64,000 nt of DNA from Leptospira harrisiae (GCF_002811945.1 NZ_NPDX01000001.1:1744501-1808500); one strand, 5' to 3'; shown: positions 1 through 10,904, counted from the stretch's first letter. The notes: generated from the letters alone by a model not told the origin. Program-made: numbers and translations.

Positions 1-1
1 G

Positions 2-499
2 CAGAGAAAGGCAAACACTCTCACAAACCAGGCAATCAAAATCTCTCAGACAAAGGTCACAAAACATAGTGTACAACGTGATTTGGCCAGATCCAAAGAA
101 ACTTATTTTGTTCTTAAAGAAGACTCTGCCACATCCAAACGATATTTGGAAGAAAGCCAAACCCATGAATTAGAAAGGGCGAAAGAGGAAACTAGATACA
201 AAACCTGGGTACAAAAGGAAAAAGAAGACAAGGCCTATTTGGAAATGAAAGAAGCAGCCCTTGGGGAACTTATCGCCGAACTGGAATTAGTTCGGTCTGA
301 AATTGCAGTCAAATTCCAAGAGTCCCAAGGAAAAACCCCTACCGATCCAGAATATATCAAAAAAGAAATCTATGAAACGCAATACGCAGAAAAAAAATCG
401 GATGCCCGTCGTCGAGTTTCTGATTTCGAAAGAGTAAAAGCTGAGGCCCCAAGTTTGCCGAAAGTCAATTTAGAGGATAGTTTTGATGATTCGAAATAA
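2..499 (+). CDS. Coiled-coil protein, 5' end outside window
   Basis: The reading frame is open from the first bases of the window, so the start lies upstream. A TTG at 83 is in frame but nothing suggests it is the true start. The visible 165 residues are rich in Glu, Lys, Arg and Ala with a heptad-like pattern, which suggests a long coiled coil. No catalytic motif or membrane segment is visible. The 3' end overlaps the next gene, which is also coiled-coil, so the two are probably co-translated and may interact. The function is not recognised. Confidence 0.7.
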   Translation, partial: QRKANTLTNQAIKISQTKVTKHSVQRDLARSKETYFVLKEDSATSKRYLEESQTHELERAKEETRYKTWVQKEKEDKAYLEMKEAALGELIAELELVRSEIAVKFQESQGKTPTDPEYIKKEIYETQYAEKKSDARRRVSDFERVKAEAPSLPKVNLEDSFDDSK

Positions 500-1538
500 A
501 TTCCAAAAACTTAGTGTAAGTCTCCTTATCAGTTTTATTTCGTTCTCAGCTTTATCTGCGGACTGGGTTTATTTCCCATATGAATACAACCAAATCTACA
601 AAGAAAAATATGCTTTGGAATTGGAACTAGCAGACATCCGTAAACAACACCAAAACGAATTGAATCGTTTGGAAGAAGAAAAGAAAGAACTACAAACACA
701 AAACCGAAATCTCACAGAAGATTTGGAACTTGAAAAACGAAACCGCGCCAAAGAACAAGATGAGTATTCGGATAAAATGCGTGATTACGACATGCGACTC
801 AGAAGTTTGGAAAAAAAAGGAACGGATAAGGAACGCCTTCTTGCAGATGAAAATCGAAAACGCGAAGAAAAAGACCGAGCTGACTTAGATGCTTATAAGA
901 AAAAACTCGAAGACAAAGAAAGGGAATGCCTCCAAAAAGAACAAAAACTTCGAGATACGTATGAATCAAAAATAGATGAATTGAAAGAAAGAATTCGTAG
1001 TTTAGAAGAGGAACTCGCAAACCTTCGCAAACTTACAAAGGAACAAAAAAGAGAATTAGAAAGACTTGCGGAACAAACCAAAGAGTTTGAGGAAAAATTA
1101 GCAAAAGAAATTACCTCGGGCCAAATTCGACTCAAACGATTTCACAACAAACTTATCATCAATATTGATGATAAAATTTCATTCGATAGTGGTTCTTCCG
1201 AATTAAAACCAGCAATCCTTCCTGCAATTGAAAAAATCAGAGATATTCTTGCGTCTTATCCAGAAAACTATATAGTTGTGGAAGGACATACTGACAATGT
1301 TCCTATCAAAACAAAATTCCGAAACAATTGGCATCTTTCCAGCGAACGAGCATTATCCGTTCTAGAGTATATGTTACAAAATAAAAACTTAAACCCAAAA
1401 AACTTTTCTAGTGCGGGTTACGGAGAGTTCCAACCCATTGTTCCAAATACTTCAAAAGAAAACAAAGCCCTTAATCGTAGAGTGGATATTGTAGTAGTGC
1501 CAAGAGCCACAGGGTCTCTAAACACAAACAATGAGTAA
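486..1538 (+). CDS. Secreted coiled-coil protein with C-terminal OmpA peptidoglycan-binding domain
   Basis: The protein has about 350 residues. A signal peptide ends near residue 25 (ALSA before DW), followed by a long charged coiled coil (about 40-215) and a C-terminal OmpA/MotB-like domain (about 225-340) with the typical GHTDNVP and NRRVDI motifs. Such domains hold envelope proteins to peptidoglycan. The coiled coil could span the periplasm. ATG 486 is chosen over the adjoining TTG at 483. The start overlaps the preceding gene and the end overlaps the next by 8 bases, so an operon is likely. The specific role is unknown. Confidence 0.85.
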   Translation: MIRNKFQKLSVSLLISFISFSALSADWVYFPYEYNQIYKEKYALELELADIRKQHQNELNRLEEEKKELQTQNRNLTEDLELEKRNRAKEQDEYSDKMRDYDMRLRSLEKKGTDKERLLADENRKREEKDRADLDAYKKKLEDKERECLQKEQKLRDTYESKIDELKERIRSLEEELANLRKLTKEQKRELERLAEQTKEFEEKLAKEITSGQIRLKRFHNKLIINIDDKISFDSGSSELKPAILPAIEKIRDILASYPENYIVVEGHTDNVPIKTKFRNNWHLSSERALSVLEYMLQNKNLNPKNFSSAGYGEFQPIVPNTSKENKALNRRVDIVVVPRATGSLNTNNE

Positions 1539-2487
1539 ACCAAGACCCAAACGATCCCGATTGGTATTTTTTTTAAGCCTATCTGGACTCCTATCCATTG
1601 GAATCTTTTTCATTGAATGGATAGGTTCTCGTGAAAGTGGGAGCCTTGCTTTATTTGCTGACGCGGGGCATATCTTTACCGATGTGTTTGCCCATCTCAT
1701 TTCGTTATTTGCCCTCCTCATTGCTTCTAAAAAACCAACCGTAAAATACCCGTTTGGGTTTCACCGTTTTGAGGTGCTTGCCGCTTTACTGAATGGTCTA
1801 CTCCTCATTGGCATTGCAATATTCATTTTGTATGAAAGTTACCTACGATTTTCAGGAACAGCGCATGTAGAACCTAATTCCATGTTGGCCTATGCACTCA
1901 TCGGATTTGGAGTCAATTTGGTATCGGCTGCCCTTCTTGTGGGTGTGAGTAAAACAAGCCTCAATCTAAAGTCTGCATATTTACATGTTCTTAGCGATCT
2001 TTTAGGAACCCTAGCGGTTGTGGTGGGAGCTCTCATCATCCGGTTCACTGGATTTCGGGAAGTTGACAGTTTCCTCAGTGTGATCCTTGGGATTTTTATT
2101 TTAAACACATCCTATGGAATTGTCAAAGAATCTATCGAAATCCTCATCGAAGCTGACACTAGTGAATTTGATAAAGAACATCTTTTAGAACACATTCGCA
2201 GTTTAAAAGGAATTGATTCTGTTCCTGGGATCACTGTTCGGAAACTCACTTCAGGTGTGTTTTCTGTGGAACTTTTAATTTTAGTGGGTAAAGATGCAGA
2301 TAGAGACAAAATTGTATTAGAAATTCATAAAACACTAAAAGAAGAATTTGGCGTTCCGTTTGTATCGGTAGAAATTCTTTCCTCGTCCTTAAAAGACAAA
2401 TTAGAAAAAATCTCTGTCAGAGAAACAGAACGTGAATTTGGACATCATGGTCATAGCCACGGACATGCGCACGACCACCACCACTAA
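1531..2487 (+). CDS. Cation diffusion facilitator (CDF) metal efflux transporter
   Basis: The protein has 318 residues with about six membrane segments in the first 210, then a cytoplasmic domain. The two CDF metal-binding helices are visible: one with ADAGHIFTD in the N-terminal part and one with HVLSD further on. The tail ends in a His-rich run (HGHSHGHAHDHHH), typical of Zn2+/Co2+/Cd2+ exporters of the CzcD/ZitB type. Family proteins exchange divalent metal for protons across the inner membrane. It overlaps the OmpA gene by 8 bases. Exact metal specificity cannot be read from the sequence. Confidence 0.92.
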   Translation: MSKPRPKRSRLVFFLSLSGLLSIGIFFIEWIGSRESGSLALFADAGHIFTDVFAHLISLFALLIASKKPTVKYPFGFHRFEVLAALLNGLLLIGIAIFILYESYLRFSGTAHVEPNSMLAYALIGFGVNLVSAALLVGVSKTSLNLKSAYLHVLSDLLGTLAVVVGALIIRFTGFREVDSFLSVILGIFILNTSYGIVKESIEILIEADTSEFDKEHLLEHIRSLKGIDSVPGITVRKLTSGVFSVELLILVGKDADRDKIVLEIHKTLKEEFGVPFVSVEILSSSLKDKLEKISVRETEREFGHHGHSHGHAHDHHH

Positions 2488-3563
2488 GAAAGTTTTCGTT
2501 TTTTCTTTTGGATCAACATTTGTGTGAGCTGGTCTTCCCAAACAAAAAGTTGGTAATCCGGGTCAACTGACTTTAAATCTTTAGGAGAATCTAAATTCCA
2601 ATGTTTACAAAGTGCAAGAAGAAGGCCTTCCGTCGGATAGGGAAAACCAGAGAGTAAAAAATCGGCATCGGGATTTCCTTGGCAGTTGCCAAGAAAGTTG
2701 TCTCGCCAATCTGTGAGTTTTTCTATTTCTATTTTTACAATTTCATTTTCTATAGAAACCTTTTTGGATTTTCCGATGAGCAAGGATACTAGAGAAAGAA
2801 GTTCTTTTAGTCTTAGTTCCATTCCCAATTTTCCATAGTTTTCTAAGACTAGGTCCTCTGGGGAAATGGGATATTCGTTTAACGTCAGTTTGAGATGCGT
2901 CACTAAGGGAGTAAAATCTGTATAAAAAAATTCCTCTATCATTTGTTTGGAAATGTCGGCTGCCTCACTGGCGAAATTTGGATTCGGTTGGTGTTGATAC
3001 CTCCAAACCAAATAAACAGGATTTTCTTCCTCTGATTTAGTCACCCAAAAGATAATATCCGCTTCCGCCCCATTCGTGATAAAGGATTTGGTTCCCGATA
3101 GTTTTCCTTCTTTTACAGTGGAACTAAGTTTACGGAGTTTTGTTTCCCAACCAGGTTCACTCACCCCCACTGCAAAAATATTTGTCGAGTTTCCCTCGCG
3201 AAAAGCCTGCCAAAGCGAATCTAAAACCCCAACTGCATTTGTATCCTGATGTTGACTATCGTTTTGGCCTTGGTTTTCCCGTTGGATTTGTTTTGCTTTA
3301 GTTAAAATTCCACCTGCCACATTCACTTCCACCATACAGGAAAGTCCTAGAGAAACCCCTACCGGCTCTTCTGCAAGATCGGAAAGTTTTTTCTGGAATT
3401 CTAAATAGGATTCGAGACCAAGAAGAAAATGATAAAAACCTTCCTTGATTAAGATTGGTTTCCAACTCCTATAAAATCCAATCTCAAGTTCCTCTCTATC
3501 CTTGGGATAAGGTGAACCAGGTTTGCCATACTTTAAAATCAAATTTTCGTTTGTTTCACTCAC
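2484..3563 (-). CDS. Degenerate acyl-CoA dehydrogenase-like protein
   Basis: The protein has 359 residues. Its middle part resembles the acyl-CoA dehydrogenase beta-domain: VSEPGWETKL, then GTKSFITNGAEADI, compare the family's TEPGxGSD and GxKxFITNG. Near the end, VWEDQLTQML resembles the family's YEGTxQI active-site region but lacks the GT pair. The C-terminal helical domain looks short. FAD binding and catalysis may be weak or lost. It is 6 bases from uvrA on the same strand, so it may be transcribed with it. Family assignment is moderately sure; activity is doubtful. Confidence 0.6.
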   Translation of the reverse strand: MSETNENLILKYGKPGSPYPKDREELEIGFYRSWKPILIKEGFYHFLLGLESYLEFQKKLSDLAEEPVGVSLGLSCMVEVNVAGGILTKAKQIQRENQGQNDSQHQDTNAVGVLDSLWQAFREGNSTNIFAVGVSEPGWETKLRKLSSTVKEGKLSGTKSFITNGAEADIIFWVTKSEEENPVYLVWRYQHQPNPNFASEAADISKQMIEEFFYTDFTPLVTHLKLTLNEYPISPEDLVLENYGKLGMELRLKELLSLVSLLIGKSKKVSIENEIVKIEIEKLTDWRDNFLGNCQGNPDADFLLSGFPYPTEGLLLALCKHWNLDSPKDLKSVDPDYQLFVWEDQLTQMLIQKKKRKLS

Positions 3564-3569
3564 AAAAAT

Positions 3570-6461
3570 TTACTTAGATTTTTTTTTACTAGATTTAGCA
3601 TCTAGGGCCTTTTCTTCTTCCAAAACTTTTTTTAAGTATTGACCAGTAAACGAACGTTTTACGGTAACAACCTCTTCCGGTGTTCCGGTAGCAATCACTT
3701 CACCACCTCCGTCCCCACCTTCCGGACCAATGTCAATAATATAGTCAGCGGCTTTGATGACATCTAAGTTGTGTTCGATGATGACCATAGAATTTCCCTT
3801 GTCCACAAGCACTTGTAAAACAGAGAGAAGTTTTTCTATGTCTTCAAAATGAAGACCAGTCGTCGGTTCATCCAAAATATAAAGAGTTTTGCCCGTTGGT
3901 CTTTTGGAAAGTTCTGTGGATAGTTTGATCCTTTGTGCTTCTCCCCCGGAAAAAGTGGTGGCAGCTTGTCCCAGTTTGATATACCCAAGACCCACATCCA
4001 TTAGAGTGTCTAACTTTCGTTTGAGGTTTGGGATATTTTCGAAAAAGACGACTGCCTCTTCTACGGTCATATCCAAAATATCGGAGATATGTTTTCCTTT
4101 GTATTTGACCTCTAAGGTTTCACGGTTGTATCTTTTTCCTTTACAGACTTCACATTCTACATAAATGTCTGGAAGGAAATGCATTTCGATTTTTAGGATT
4201 CCGTCCCCTTCACATTTTTCACAGCGCCCACCAGCCACGTTGAAACTAAATCGTCCCGGGCCATAACCACGGACTTTTGCTTCTTCCAATCCGCTAAATA
4301 AATCTCTGACAAAGGTAAACAAACCGGTGTAAGTGGCTGGATTGGAACGAGGAGTTCTTCCAATGGCTGACTGATCGATGTTAATCACTTTATCAATTTG
4401 GTCTTTGCCTAGGATTTTTTTGTGTTTCCCCGGAACAAGTTTCATTCCCATCACAGAGCTTGCGAGTTCCTTATAAAGAATTTCATTGATGAGAGTGGAT
4501 TTACCAGAACCTGAAACACCAGTGACAACTGTGAGTGTTCCGAGTGGAATGGAAACTTCTATATTCTTTAGGTTGTTATGCGTAGCACCCGTAATCTTTA
4601 AAAACTTACCATTTCCCATCCGGCGAGTTTCTGGCATAGAAATCCGTTTTTCTCCAGAAAGGTATTTTCCTGTGACAGAATGTTTGTCCTTTTTGATTTG
4701 TTCCGGGGTTCCAAAGGAAACAATTTCGCCACCGTGGACACCGGCCCCAGGACCCATATCGACAATGAAATCAGCTTCTTCCATAGTTTCTTTGTCATGT
4801 TCCACTACGAGGACGGTATTTCCTAAGTTCCGAAGTCCTTTTAAGGTTTGGACGAGTTTGGTATTGTCTCTTTGGTGGAGACCAATGGATGGTTCATCTA
4901 AAATGTACAAAACACCCATTAGGCGAGAGCCAATTTGGGTCGCAAGGCGAATCCTTTGCATTTCACCACCGGAAAGAGTTCCGGCAGCCCGGCTTAAATT
5001 CAAATACCCAACACCTACATCATTCAAAAAATGAAGTCTTTGTAAAATCTCCTTTAAGATGGGTTTGGAGATGGTATCTTCCGCACCTTTGTATTCAGAG
5101 GACTTGGTAAAAGCCAATGCCTTTTCAATGGAAAATCCGGTATAGGCATCAATTCCAATCCCTTGGACTTTGACAGCCAATGCTTCTGGACGAAGGCGTT
5201 TTCCGTGACACTCATCACAGTCATGGTTCGTCATAAAGGATTCAAACCACTGACGCATGGAATCTGATTTTGTTTCTTTGTACCGGCGTTTGAGGTTAGG
5301 AATCACACCTTCATAGTTTTTCGAAAACTCATAATGAGAATTGGCACCACGAAAATCATAATCAATATGAATGGAAGAATCTCCATGCAAAATGGTATTT
5401 CGCACTTTTTCAGGTAAATCTTTCCATGCCGTATTTAAGTTAAATTTAAGTTTTTTGGATAACGCTTGTATGGTGGCCATATACCAATAGGAATTGGATT
5501 TGGAACCACCCCAAGCCTCAATGCAACCTTCCGCAAGAGAGGCTTCACGATCTGTCACAAGAAGGGATTCATCAAATTCAAGTAGTGCACCAAGACCATC
5601 GCAATTAGAACAAGCACCAAACGGAGAGTTAAACGAAAAAAGTCTCGGAGTGAGCTCAGGAATGCTGACATCATCACATTTCGGACATGACAATTTTTGT
5701 GAAAACAAATGATCTTTTTCGCCGTCTTCCACAACCACAATCCCTTCGGCAGTTTTTAAAGCTGTTTCTACAGAGTCAGACAACCGAGATTGGATTCCTG
5801 GTTTCATCACAATCCGGTCTACAACGATGTCAATATCGGCTTTGAAGTTTTTCTTTAAGGGAATTTCATCTTCCAGAGAATACACTTCCCCATTCACTCG
5901 CACCCGGTTGAATCCTTCCTTTTTAAATCGTTCCAGAACTTCCTTGTGTTCCCCTTTTTTCCCCTGAATGACAGGAGCCATAATTTGGAGTTTGGTTCCT
6001 TCTGGAAATAAATTGATTCTGTCTGTAATTTGGTCCACGGAAAGACTGGAAATAGGAGTTCCACATTTGGGACAATGAGGTTTTCCGACCCTTGCATATA
6101 ACAGTCGTAAATAGTCATAAATTTCAGTCACAGTTCCGACAGTGGAACGAGGGTTTCTATGAGTTGTTTTTTGTTCGATGGAAATGGCTGGGCTTAGACC
6201 CTCAATTTGGTCCACCTCAGGTTTTTCCATTTGCCCAAGAAATTGACGAGCGTAACTGGAAAGGGATTCCACATACCTTCTTTGTCCTTCTGCATAAATG
6301 GTATCAAAAGCCAGGGAAGATTTTCCTGAACCAGAAAGACCAGTGATGACCACAAGTTTGTCCCTGGGGATATCAAGGTTTACGTTTTTAAGGTTATGTT
6401 CACGAGCGCCACGAATACGAATAAAGGAATCCACAACGGATAGCTTGTTTTCCTCTTTCAT
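3570..6461 (-). CDS. uvrA: Excinuclease ABC subunit A
   Basis: The protein has 963 residues, the normal UvrA length. Two ABC ATPase modules are present: Walker [10 protein letters not shown] near residue 41 and GVSGSGKST near 650, with signature motifs [12 protein letters not shown] and [12 protein letters not shown]. Zinc-finger cysteines occur in CPKC...CSNC and CEKC...CEVC. UvrA recognises bulky DNA lesions and loads UvrB in nucleotide excision repair. The start is 40 bases from the divergent sppA start, so both promoters must lie in this gap or inside the opposite gene. No uvrB or uvrC is in the window. Confidence 0.98.
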   Translation of the reverse strand: MKEENKLSVVDSFIRIRGAREHNLKNVNLDIPRDKLVVITGLSGSGKSSLAFDTIYAEGQRRYVESLSSYARQFLGQMEKPEVDQIEGLSPAISIEQKTTHRNPRSTVGTVTEIYDYLRLLYARVGKPHCPKCGTPISSLSVDQITDRINLFPEGTKLQIMAPVIQGKKGEHKEVLERFKKEGFNRVRVNGEVYSLEDEIPLKKNFKADIDIVVDRIVMKPGIQSRLSDSVETALKTAEGIVVVEDGEKDHLFSQKLSCPKCDDVSIPELTPRLFSFNSPFGACSNCDGLGALLEFDESLLVTDREASLAEGCIEAWGGSKSNSYWYMATIQALSKKLKFNLNTAWKDLPEKVRNTILHGDSSIHIDYDFRGANSHYEFSKNYEGVIPNLKRRYKETKSDSMRQWFESFMTNHDCDECHGKRLRPEALAVKVQGIGIDAYTGFSIEKALAFTKSSEYKGAEDTISKPILKEILQRLHFLNDVGVGYLNLSRAAGTLSGGEMQRIRLATQIGSRLMGVLYILDEPSIGLHQRDNTKLVQTLKGLRNLGNTVLVVEHDKETMEEADFIVDMGPGAGVHGGEIVSFGTPEQIKKDKHSVTGKYLSGEKRISMPETRRMGNGKFLKITGATHNNLKNIEVSIPLGTLTVVTGVSGSGKSTLINEILYKELASSVMGMKLVPGKHKKILGKDQIDKVINIDQSAIGRTPRSNPATYTGLFTFVRDLFSGLEEAKVRGYGPGRFSFNVAGGRCEKCEGDGILKIEMHFLPDIYVECEVCKGKRYNRETLEVKYKGKHISDILDMTVEEAVVFFENIPNLKRKLDTLMDVGLGYIKLGQAATTFSGGEAQRIKLSTELSKRPTGKTLYILDEPTTGLHFEDIEKLLSVLQVLVDKGNSMVIIEHNLDVIKAADYIIDIGPEGGDGGGEVIATGTPEEVVTVKRSFTGQYLKKVLEEEKALDAKSSKKKSK

Positions 6462-6501
6462 TCTGGAAAGAATTTTAAGAAATGACGGAAGAGGATCTTA
6501 C

Positions 6502-8142
6502 GTGTTTCGAATTCTTTTTTTAATCATTTTCCTTCCCTTCCGGCTTCTGTACCAGATTTACCTACGTCTAAGCCTTATTTTTCAGTCGGGTCGCGAAGTG
6601 TATGAACTGGAATTCCCTGCAGTTTTTGAAGATTCTTACAAATCCTATTTTGTCAAAAAATTGCAAGGAAAAGAGGAAACAGTCACTAGACTGGAACTTC
6701 TCATTCTACTCAAACTCATCCAAAAAAATGGCAAAATCAAAACTCTCGATATTTTTTTACCACCACTCGAATGGACTCTTTCGGAATTTTATGAAGTCAG
6801 AAACCAGATCCTCGCCATTAAAGAGTCGGGAAAAAAAGTGCGGATCTTTGCTAAGGAAGGTGGGGTTGGTACTTTACTTCTCCTCACAGCAGCCACAGAA
6901 AAGTATTTGGCTCCCGAATCGGAATTTATGGTTTTACTTCCGAGCGCCGAACCAATGTTCTTTGGTAAATTTTTAAAAACCTGGGGAATTGAAGTCCAAG
7001 CATTTGCTTCTGGACCTTATAAATCTTTTGCTGAAAGTTTCACAAGAGGAGAATTTTCTAAAGAGGCCAAAAAGAATTTAGAAACACTCATTTTGGATTT
7101 ACGAAAAGTTTTACTTTCAGCCCTTACCAATGGACAAAAATCCTTAGAATCTTTATTTTACAAACCAATGCTTTCGGCAGACGAGCTATTGTCAGCTGGA
7201 GTCATTACAGGAATCAAATCAGAAAATGAATTTTTCTCTGAAGATAGAAAGTTGTTTTCTTCTAATTATCCAAGTCTCCATCATTCCATCAAAGAATTCA
7301 AAATCCTTCCCAAACGAAAGGCTGAAGTCGTCATCCTTCCTTTAGAAGGTGGAATTACCGGTGGCGACTATTTGCATAAAAATAGAGAAAACGGTAAAAT
7401 CGAAGCTTTCTCCCTCATCCCCAATTTAAAAGCTTTGGCCGAGGATAAAAAAATTAAAGCAGTCATTTTAGAAATTTCCTCACCCGGGGGATCCGCCTTC
7501 TACTCCGAACAAATCCATCAGGAAATTATGGAACTGAAAAAAACTAAAATTGTAACTGCTTACTTCAAAGATACGGTAGCCAGTGGTGGGTATTACCTTG
7601 GGTCGGCAGCTGACCATATCACTGCTTCCCCAGTTTGTATCACAGGTTCCATTGGTGCCGTGAGTATTCGGGCCAACTTACAAAAGTTATATAAAAAGTT
7701 CCAATTAAATAAAGAGGCAGTAGGATTTTACCCTTTCCGTGACATCCACTCCGAATTCCAACCTCTCTCCAAACAAAGTGTTCAGTATTTGGAATCTCAA
7801 ATTAAAAAAACTGAAGGATTGTTTTACCGCCGTGTTTCCGAAGGAAGGAAAATTCCTTTGGAAGATGTTCCAAAAATTGGAATGGGCCGGGTGTATTTAC
7901 CGACTGTGGAAAACAAAATTGTGGATTCTATTGGGGGACTTTTGGATGCCGTAATTGAAGTAAAAGAGAGGTTAGGTGGAAAACCAATCATCTTAACCGA
8001 AGAACTCCCAACTTATAATTTAAAAAATAAAATCCCTCTCCTTGGGGGACTTCTAACAGAACTGAAATTATTGGAATCCTTAAACGAAGTATCACTTTTA
8101 AGTCCTGTATGCCTTGTTTGGAAAAACAGGAAGCAAACTTAA
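6502..8142 (+). CDS. sppA: Signal peptide peptidase SppA, long form (S49 family)
   Basis: I start it at GTG 6502, which follows a GGAAGAGG ribosome site and gives 546 residues; the open frame extends upstream but there it is antisense to uvrA. The N-terminus is one hydrophobic membrane anchor. Two tandem S49 domains are present. The likely catalytic pair is Lys174 in GPYKSF and Ser361 in TVASGGYY, matching the Lys/Ser dyad of the E. coli-type long SppA. The enzyme degrades signal-peptide remnants in the inner membrane. It converges on the Sua5 gene with a 2-base gap. Confidence 0.88.
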   Translation: MFRILFLIIFLPFRLLYQIYLRLSLIFQSGREVYELEFPAVFEDSYKSYFVKKLQGKEETVTRLELLILLKLIQKNGKIKTLDIFLPPLEWTLSEFYEVRNQILAIKESGKKVRIFAKEGGVGTLLLLTAATEKYLAPESEFMVLLPSAEPMFFGKFLKTWGIEVQAFASGPYKSFAESFTRGEFSKEAKKNLETLILDLRKVLLSALTNGQKSLESLFYKPMLSADELLSAGVITGIKSENEFFSEDRKLFSSNYPSLHHSIKEFKILPKRKAEVVILPLEGGITGGDYLHKNRENGKIEAFSLIPNLKALAEDKKIKAVILEISSPGGSAFYSEQIHQEIMELKKTKIVTAYFKDTVASGGYYLGSAADHITASPVCITGSIGAVSIRANLQKLYKKFQLNKEAVGFYPFRDIHSEFQPLSKQSVQYLESQIKKTEGLFYRRVSEGRKIPLEDVPKIGMGRVYLPTVENKIVDSIGGLLDAVIEVKERLGGKPIILTEELPTYNLKNKIPLLGGLLTELKLLESLNEVSLLSPVCLVWKNRKQT

Positions 8143-8144
8143 CT

Positions 8145-9185
8145 TTATTTTTTAAGCGCTGCCTTTTCCAAACGGTTTCGTAAACCCTCCCATCCCTTAC
8201 CCGGTTTTGGTGCTTCGCAGATGATGGTTTGGATTTTTGAAAGGTCACAGGCCTCAAAAAAGGCATAAAGTTTGGACGCATACTCTTCGTTTGTCGACAC
8301 GATAGAGAAATGATCGAATTCAGAGAAGCCACCTGCTTCTTTGGAAACAGCATCGTTTCTCTCAGTCAAAACCTTTCCTTTTCCCTCTTTGCTGGATAAA
8401 GAAAAACCAATCCAAGCAGTGTCTTTGGAATCAAATCCAGTTTTTAAACTATGAATGAATTCCTCCGTCGAAACCAAAAGCACTTGGGCTGACGGTGCGT
8501 AATGTTTGTATTTGGTTCCTGGACTTAATGGGACAGAAGACATAGATAGTGCGGGAGAAGTTTCCAAAGGATTCGGAACCACAAGGTCGGGAAGGAGAGT
8601 TTTTAACTCTTCGGATTCAATGGAACCAGGCCGAAGTAAAGTGGGATGTTCACCCACAAGGCTCAACACAGTGGATTCAATTCCATAACTTGGCTCTTCT
8701 GCAATTAAGATTCCATCTACCTTCCCATCAAAGTATCGCACAACATCTGCTAGTTTAGTCAGTGAAGGTCTCCCAGATAGATTGGCAGAAGGCGCAGAAA
8801 TTGGTCCACCCGTAAGCCTAATCCATTCACGAATGTCTGGATTTTTAGGAATTCGTACAGCGAGTGTGTCCAAATCTTTGGGAAATAAAGATTTATCTTT
8901 TTTGGGAAGGATGAGGGTGATTGGACCCGGTGAAAATCTTTCTAATACCTTTCTGCCTATTTCACTCAATACGCAAACCTCTTCAATGGATTCGATCGAA
9001 TGAAAATGGGCAATGAGGGGATTGTCTTTGGGTCTGCCTTTGATTTCATAAACACGAAGACAGGCCGCCTCGTTTTTTGTAGAGGCTCCGATCCCATAAA
9101 CGGTTTCTGTTGGAAAGATCACCACCTTTCCCTCTTGGATGAGGTTCGCAAGCAAACGTACATCCGAAGAGATTAAGGTTTTCAT
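8145..9185 (-). CDS. sua5: Threonylcarbamoyl-AMP synthase, Sua5 type
   Basis: The protein has 346 residues. The N-terminal YrdC domain (about 1-205) shows PTETVYGIG, KGRPKDNPL and SAPSANLSG. A linker, SPGTKYKHYAP, leads into the C-terminal Sua5 domain. The enzyme makes threonylcarbamoyl-AMP from Thr, bicarbonate and ATP, the first step of the t6A37 modification in ANN-decoding tRNAs. The length and the extra domain distinguish Sua5 from the short TsaC form. It lies 1 base after the GH18 gene on the same strand, so the two are probably co-transcribed. Confidence 0.93.
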   Translation of the reverse strand: MKTLISSDVRLLANLIQEGKVVIFPTETVYGIGASTKNEAACLRVYEIKGRPKDNPLIAHFHSIESIEEVCVLSEIGRKVLERFSPGPITLILPKKDKSLFPKDLDTLAVRIPKNPDIREWIRLTGGPISAPSANLSGRPSLTKLADVVRYFDGKVDGILIAEEPSYGIESTVLSLVGEHPTLLRPGSIESEELKTLLPDLVVPNPLETSPALSMSSVPLSPGTKYKHYAPSAQVLLVSTEEFIHSLKTGFDSKDTAWIGFSLSSKEGKGKVLTERNDAVSKEAGGFSEFDHFSIVSTNEEYASKLYAFFEACDLSKIQTIICEAPKPGKGWEGLRNRLEKAALKK

Positions 9186-9186
9186 T

Positions 9187-10761
9187 TTAAAACTTTTTTG
9201 TTTTGGATTTGGATTTGAATTCTGATACTTTCAATGAATCTTTTGTATCATTGAAAGGAACTGCTGTATCTTCTTTTGGTTCTTCTTCCTCTTTTGCTTT
9301 TTCTACAGGAGGAAGTTGTCCTTGGACAAGTTTACTCAAATACACATTGATTTCAGGATCATTGTCTGTCACAAGTTGCCAAAAGGAAAATCCACCTAAA
9401 TCGTATTTACGTAGAAGTGTCATTTTTTCTTCGAAGGCCCTGCGGTTCATATAAAAAGCTACACGATCACAACCACCACTGCTATACCAAAGAGAAGGAT
9501 CTTCGTAAGCACGGTTTTTATGGATGTCAGCAAACTTAGATAAGTTTTTCCAATTCGCTACTTTGTTTTCTTCGTTTAAGATGCGATTGATATCGGTTGG
9601 TTGGCGATTTTTATGAGTTCCGGCTTTGATCCTTTGTGCATCCGAATGGTAAATGGCCTTGGCTGATGCCTTACAATTCAGAGCCCAGTCATATCCGTAA
9701 GTTGGGATCGCCATATAAAGTTTGTGAGTTGGCACTCTTTTTTTCGCGTAAGTGATGATGTCTTTCAACCAAACATTGGGAGCTTGGGGACCAGGGCCTG
9801 GGTTATGGTATTTTCTTGGATGAAGTTCATAAGCCATAATTTTAACTCGGTCTGCGTGTTTGGCAAGAAAAGCATAGTCATGGGTGGTTGGCCCTCTCCA
9901 ATTTTCACGAAAATCAAGTGCAATTGGTTTTGAGAGACCACGGCATTGGAGTTCTTTCTTTTTGCTCTTTTCTGCAGGAGTTTTTGGATGTACTGCCACC
10001 GAAATGAGTTTTCCTTTTTTATGAACTTCACGAGCAAGGAGAACAAAGAACTCTTCGAATTTTTCTTTTTTATCGCAAGACATTCCTTCATAATCGATAT
10101 CTATTCCATCATAACCATAAGTCATAATTTCATTGACAATGACTTGGATATGATGATCACGAATATCGTTACGTCCACCCATTCCAATGTTTTCTTGGAT
10201 TTTCTCTTTTGGATTTTCCCAACGAAAGATGGTAGGAATGATTTTCACTTTTGGATTCAGCGCACGAAGTTCTTGAACTCGTTCCTTTCTAGAAGTACTA
10301 GACCAACTGGAAATGAGTTCTCCGTTATTGGAAAGCCCACCTTTCATCGTATAAATAAAAGGATGGATTTCATTGTAAAGATGCACCGTTTTTTTCATGG
10401 CAGTCCAATCTGTCGACCAAGCGGAAGAACGGAAACTTACGTTATCGTCAGGAACAAAACCAGGAAGTTCCACAGATTCCTCTGGGTTTTCGGTGTTTGT
10501 TTGGGTTTCTCCGTTTTCTTTAGTTTCCATCTCGGATGGGGTTCCGAGAGAAGGAGTGGATGCTTCCACCACACTAGGATTGGCATTTCCCACTTTGGCA
10601 GTATCTTTTAAAACAAGAGCGGTTCCATCATTTTGGATTAAGTTCATTCCTAAATAAAAGGAGATTGCGGAAAGAAACACCCAAGAGGCAAATAATAGTG
10701 TATATTTAGCTGCATTCGACAGCGGACGTTTGGATGTGGATGGGTTTTCAGATTCGGACAT
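9187..10761 (-). CDS. Membrane-anchored glycoside hydrolase family 18 protein
   Basis: The protein has 524 residues. One membrane segment near residues 20-42 anchors it. A low-complexity linker follows and then a GH18 barrel (about 120-480). The family motif DGIDIDYEGM fits the DxxDxDxE signature, with the Glu as the proton donor. Relatives include chitinases and the YaaH-like spore and cell-wall hydrolases. In a bacterium with LPS, a cell-wall or exopolysaccharide substrate is more likely than chitin, but that is inference. The charged C-terminal tail is unusual. It is read divergently from yhhQ. Confidence 0.85.
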   Translation of the reverse strand: MSESENPSTSKRPLSNAAKYTLLFASWVFLSAISFYLGMNLIQNDGTALVLKDTAKVGNANPSVVEASTPSLGTPSEMETKENGETQTNTENPEESVELPGFVPDDNVSFRSSAWSTDWTAMKKTVHLYNEIHPFIYTMKGGLSNNGELISSWSSTSRKERVQELRALNPKVKIIPTIFRWENPKEKIQENIGMGGRNDIRDHHIQVIVNEIMTYGYDGIDIDYEGMSCDKKEKFEEFFVLLAREVHKKGKLISVAVHPKTPAEKSKKKELQCRGLSKPIALDFRENWRGPTTHDYAFLAKHADRVKIMAYELHPRKYHNPGPGPQAPNVWLKDIITYAKKRVPTHKLYMAIPTYGYDWALNCKASAKAIYHSDAQRIKAGTHKNRQPTDINRILNEENKVANWKNLSKFADIHKNRAYEDPSLWYSSGGCDRVAFYMNRRAFEEKMTLLRKYDLGGFSFWQLVTDNDPEINVYLSKLVQGQLPPVEKAKEEEEPKEDTAVPFNDTKDSLKVSEFKSKSKTKKF

Positions 10762-10904
10762 AAATTACTTCTAGTATGATTATCGATCGTATGATAAAAA
10801 AAGAGTAGAGATTATTAAAAGAACTCACTACCTATTTCTCATCCCATAATTTTTTAGGCAGGAATCTCTCCTAGTCGAAATTAAAAAGAAAGGAAAAAGA
10901 TACA
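10762..10904. promoter_or_regulatory. Divergent intergenic region between GH18 gene and yhhQ
   Basis: These 143 bases carry the control signals of two divergent transcription units. The half near the GH18 gene contains two TATGAT copies around a central ATCGAT. The half near yhhQ has an AAAGGAAA ribosome site about 10 bases before the ATG. I cannot name a clear -35/-10 pair. Confidence 0.35.

Noticed and set aside
4486..5034. Open frame of 182 codons on the plus strand inside uvrA
   Set aside because: It is antisense to the well-conserved UvrA core, lacks a ribosome site and has no recognisable domain.
6298..6501. N-terminal extension of sppA
   Set aside because: This part is antisense to the start of uvrA, and the GTG at 6502 has a strong ribosome site and a proper membrane anchor after it.
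9946..10611. Open frame of 221 codons on the plus strand inside the GH18 gene
   Set aside because: It is the complement of the GH18 coding region, with Phe-rich low-complexity content from reverse reading.
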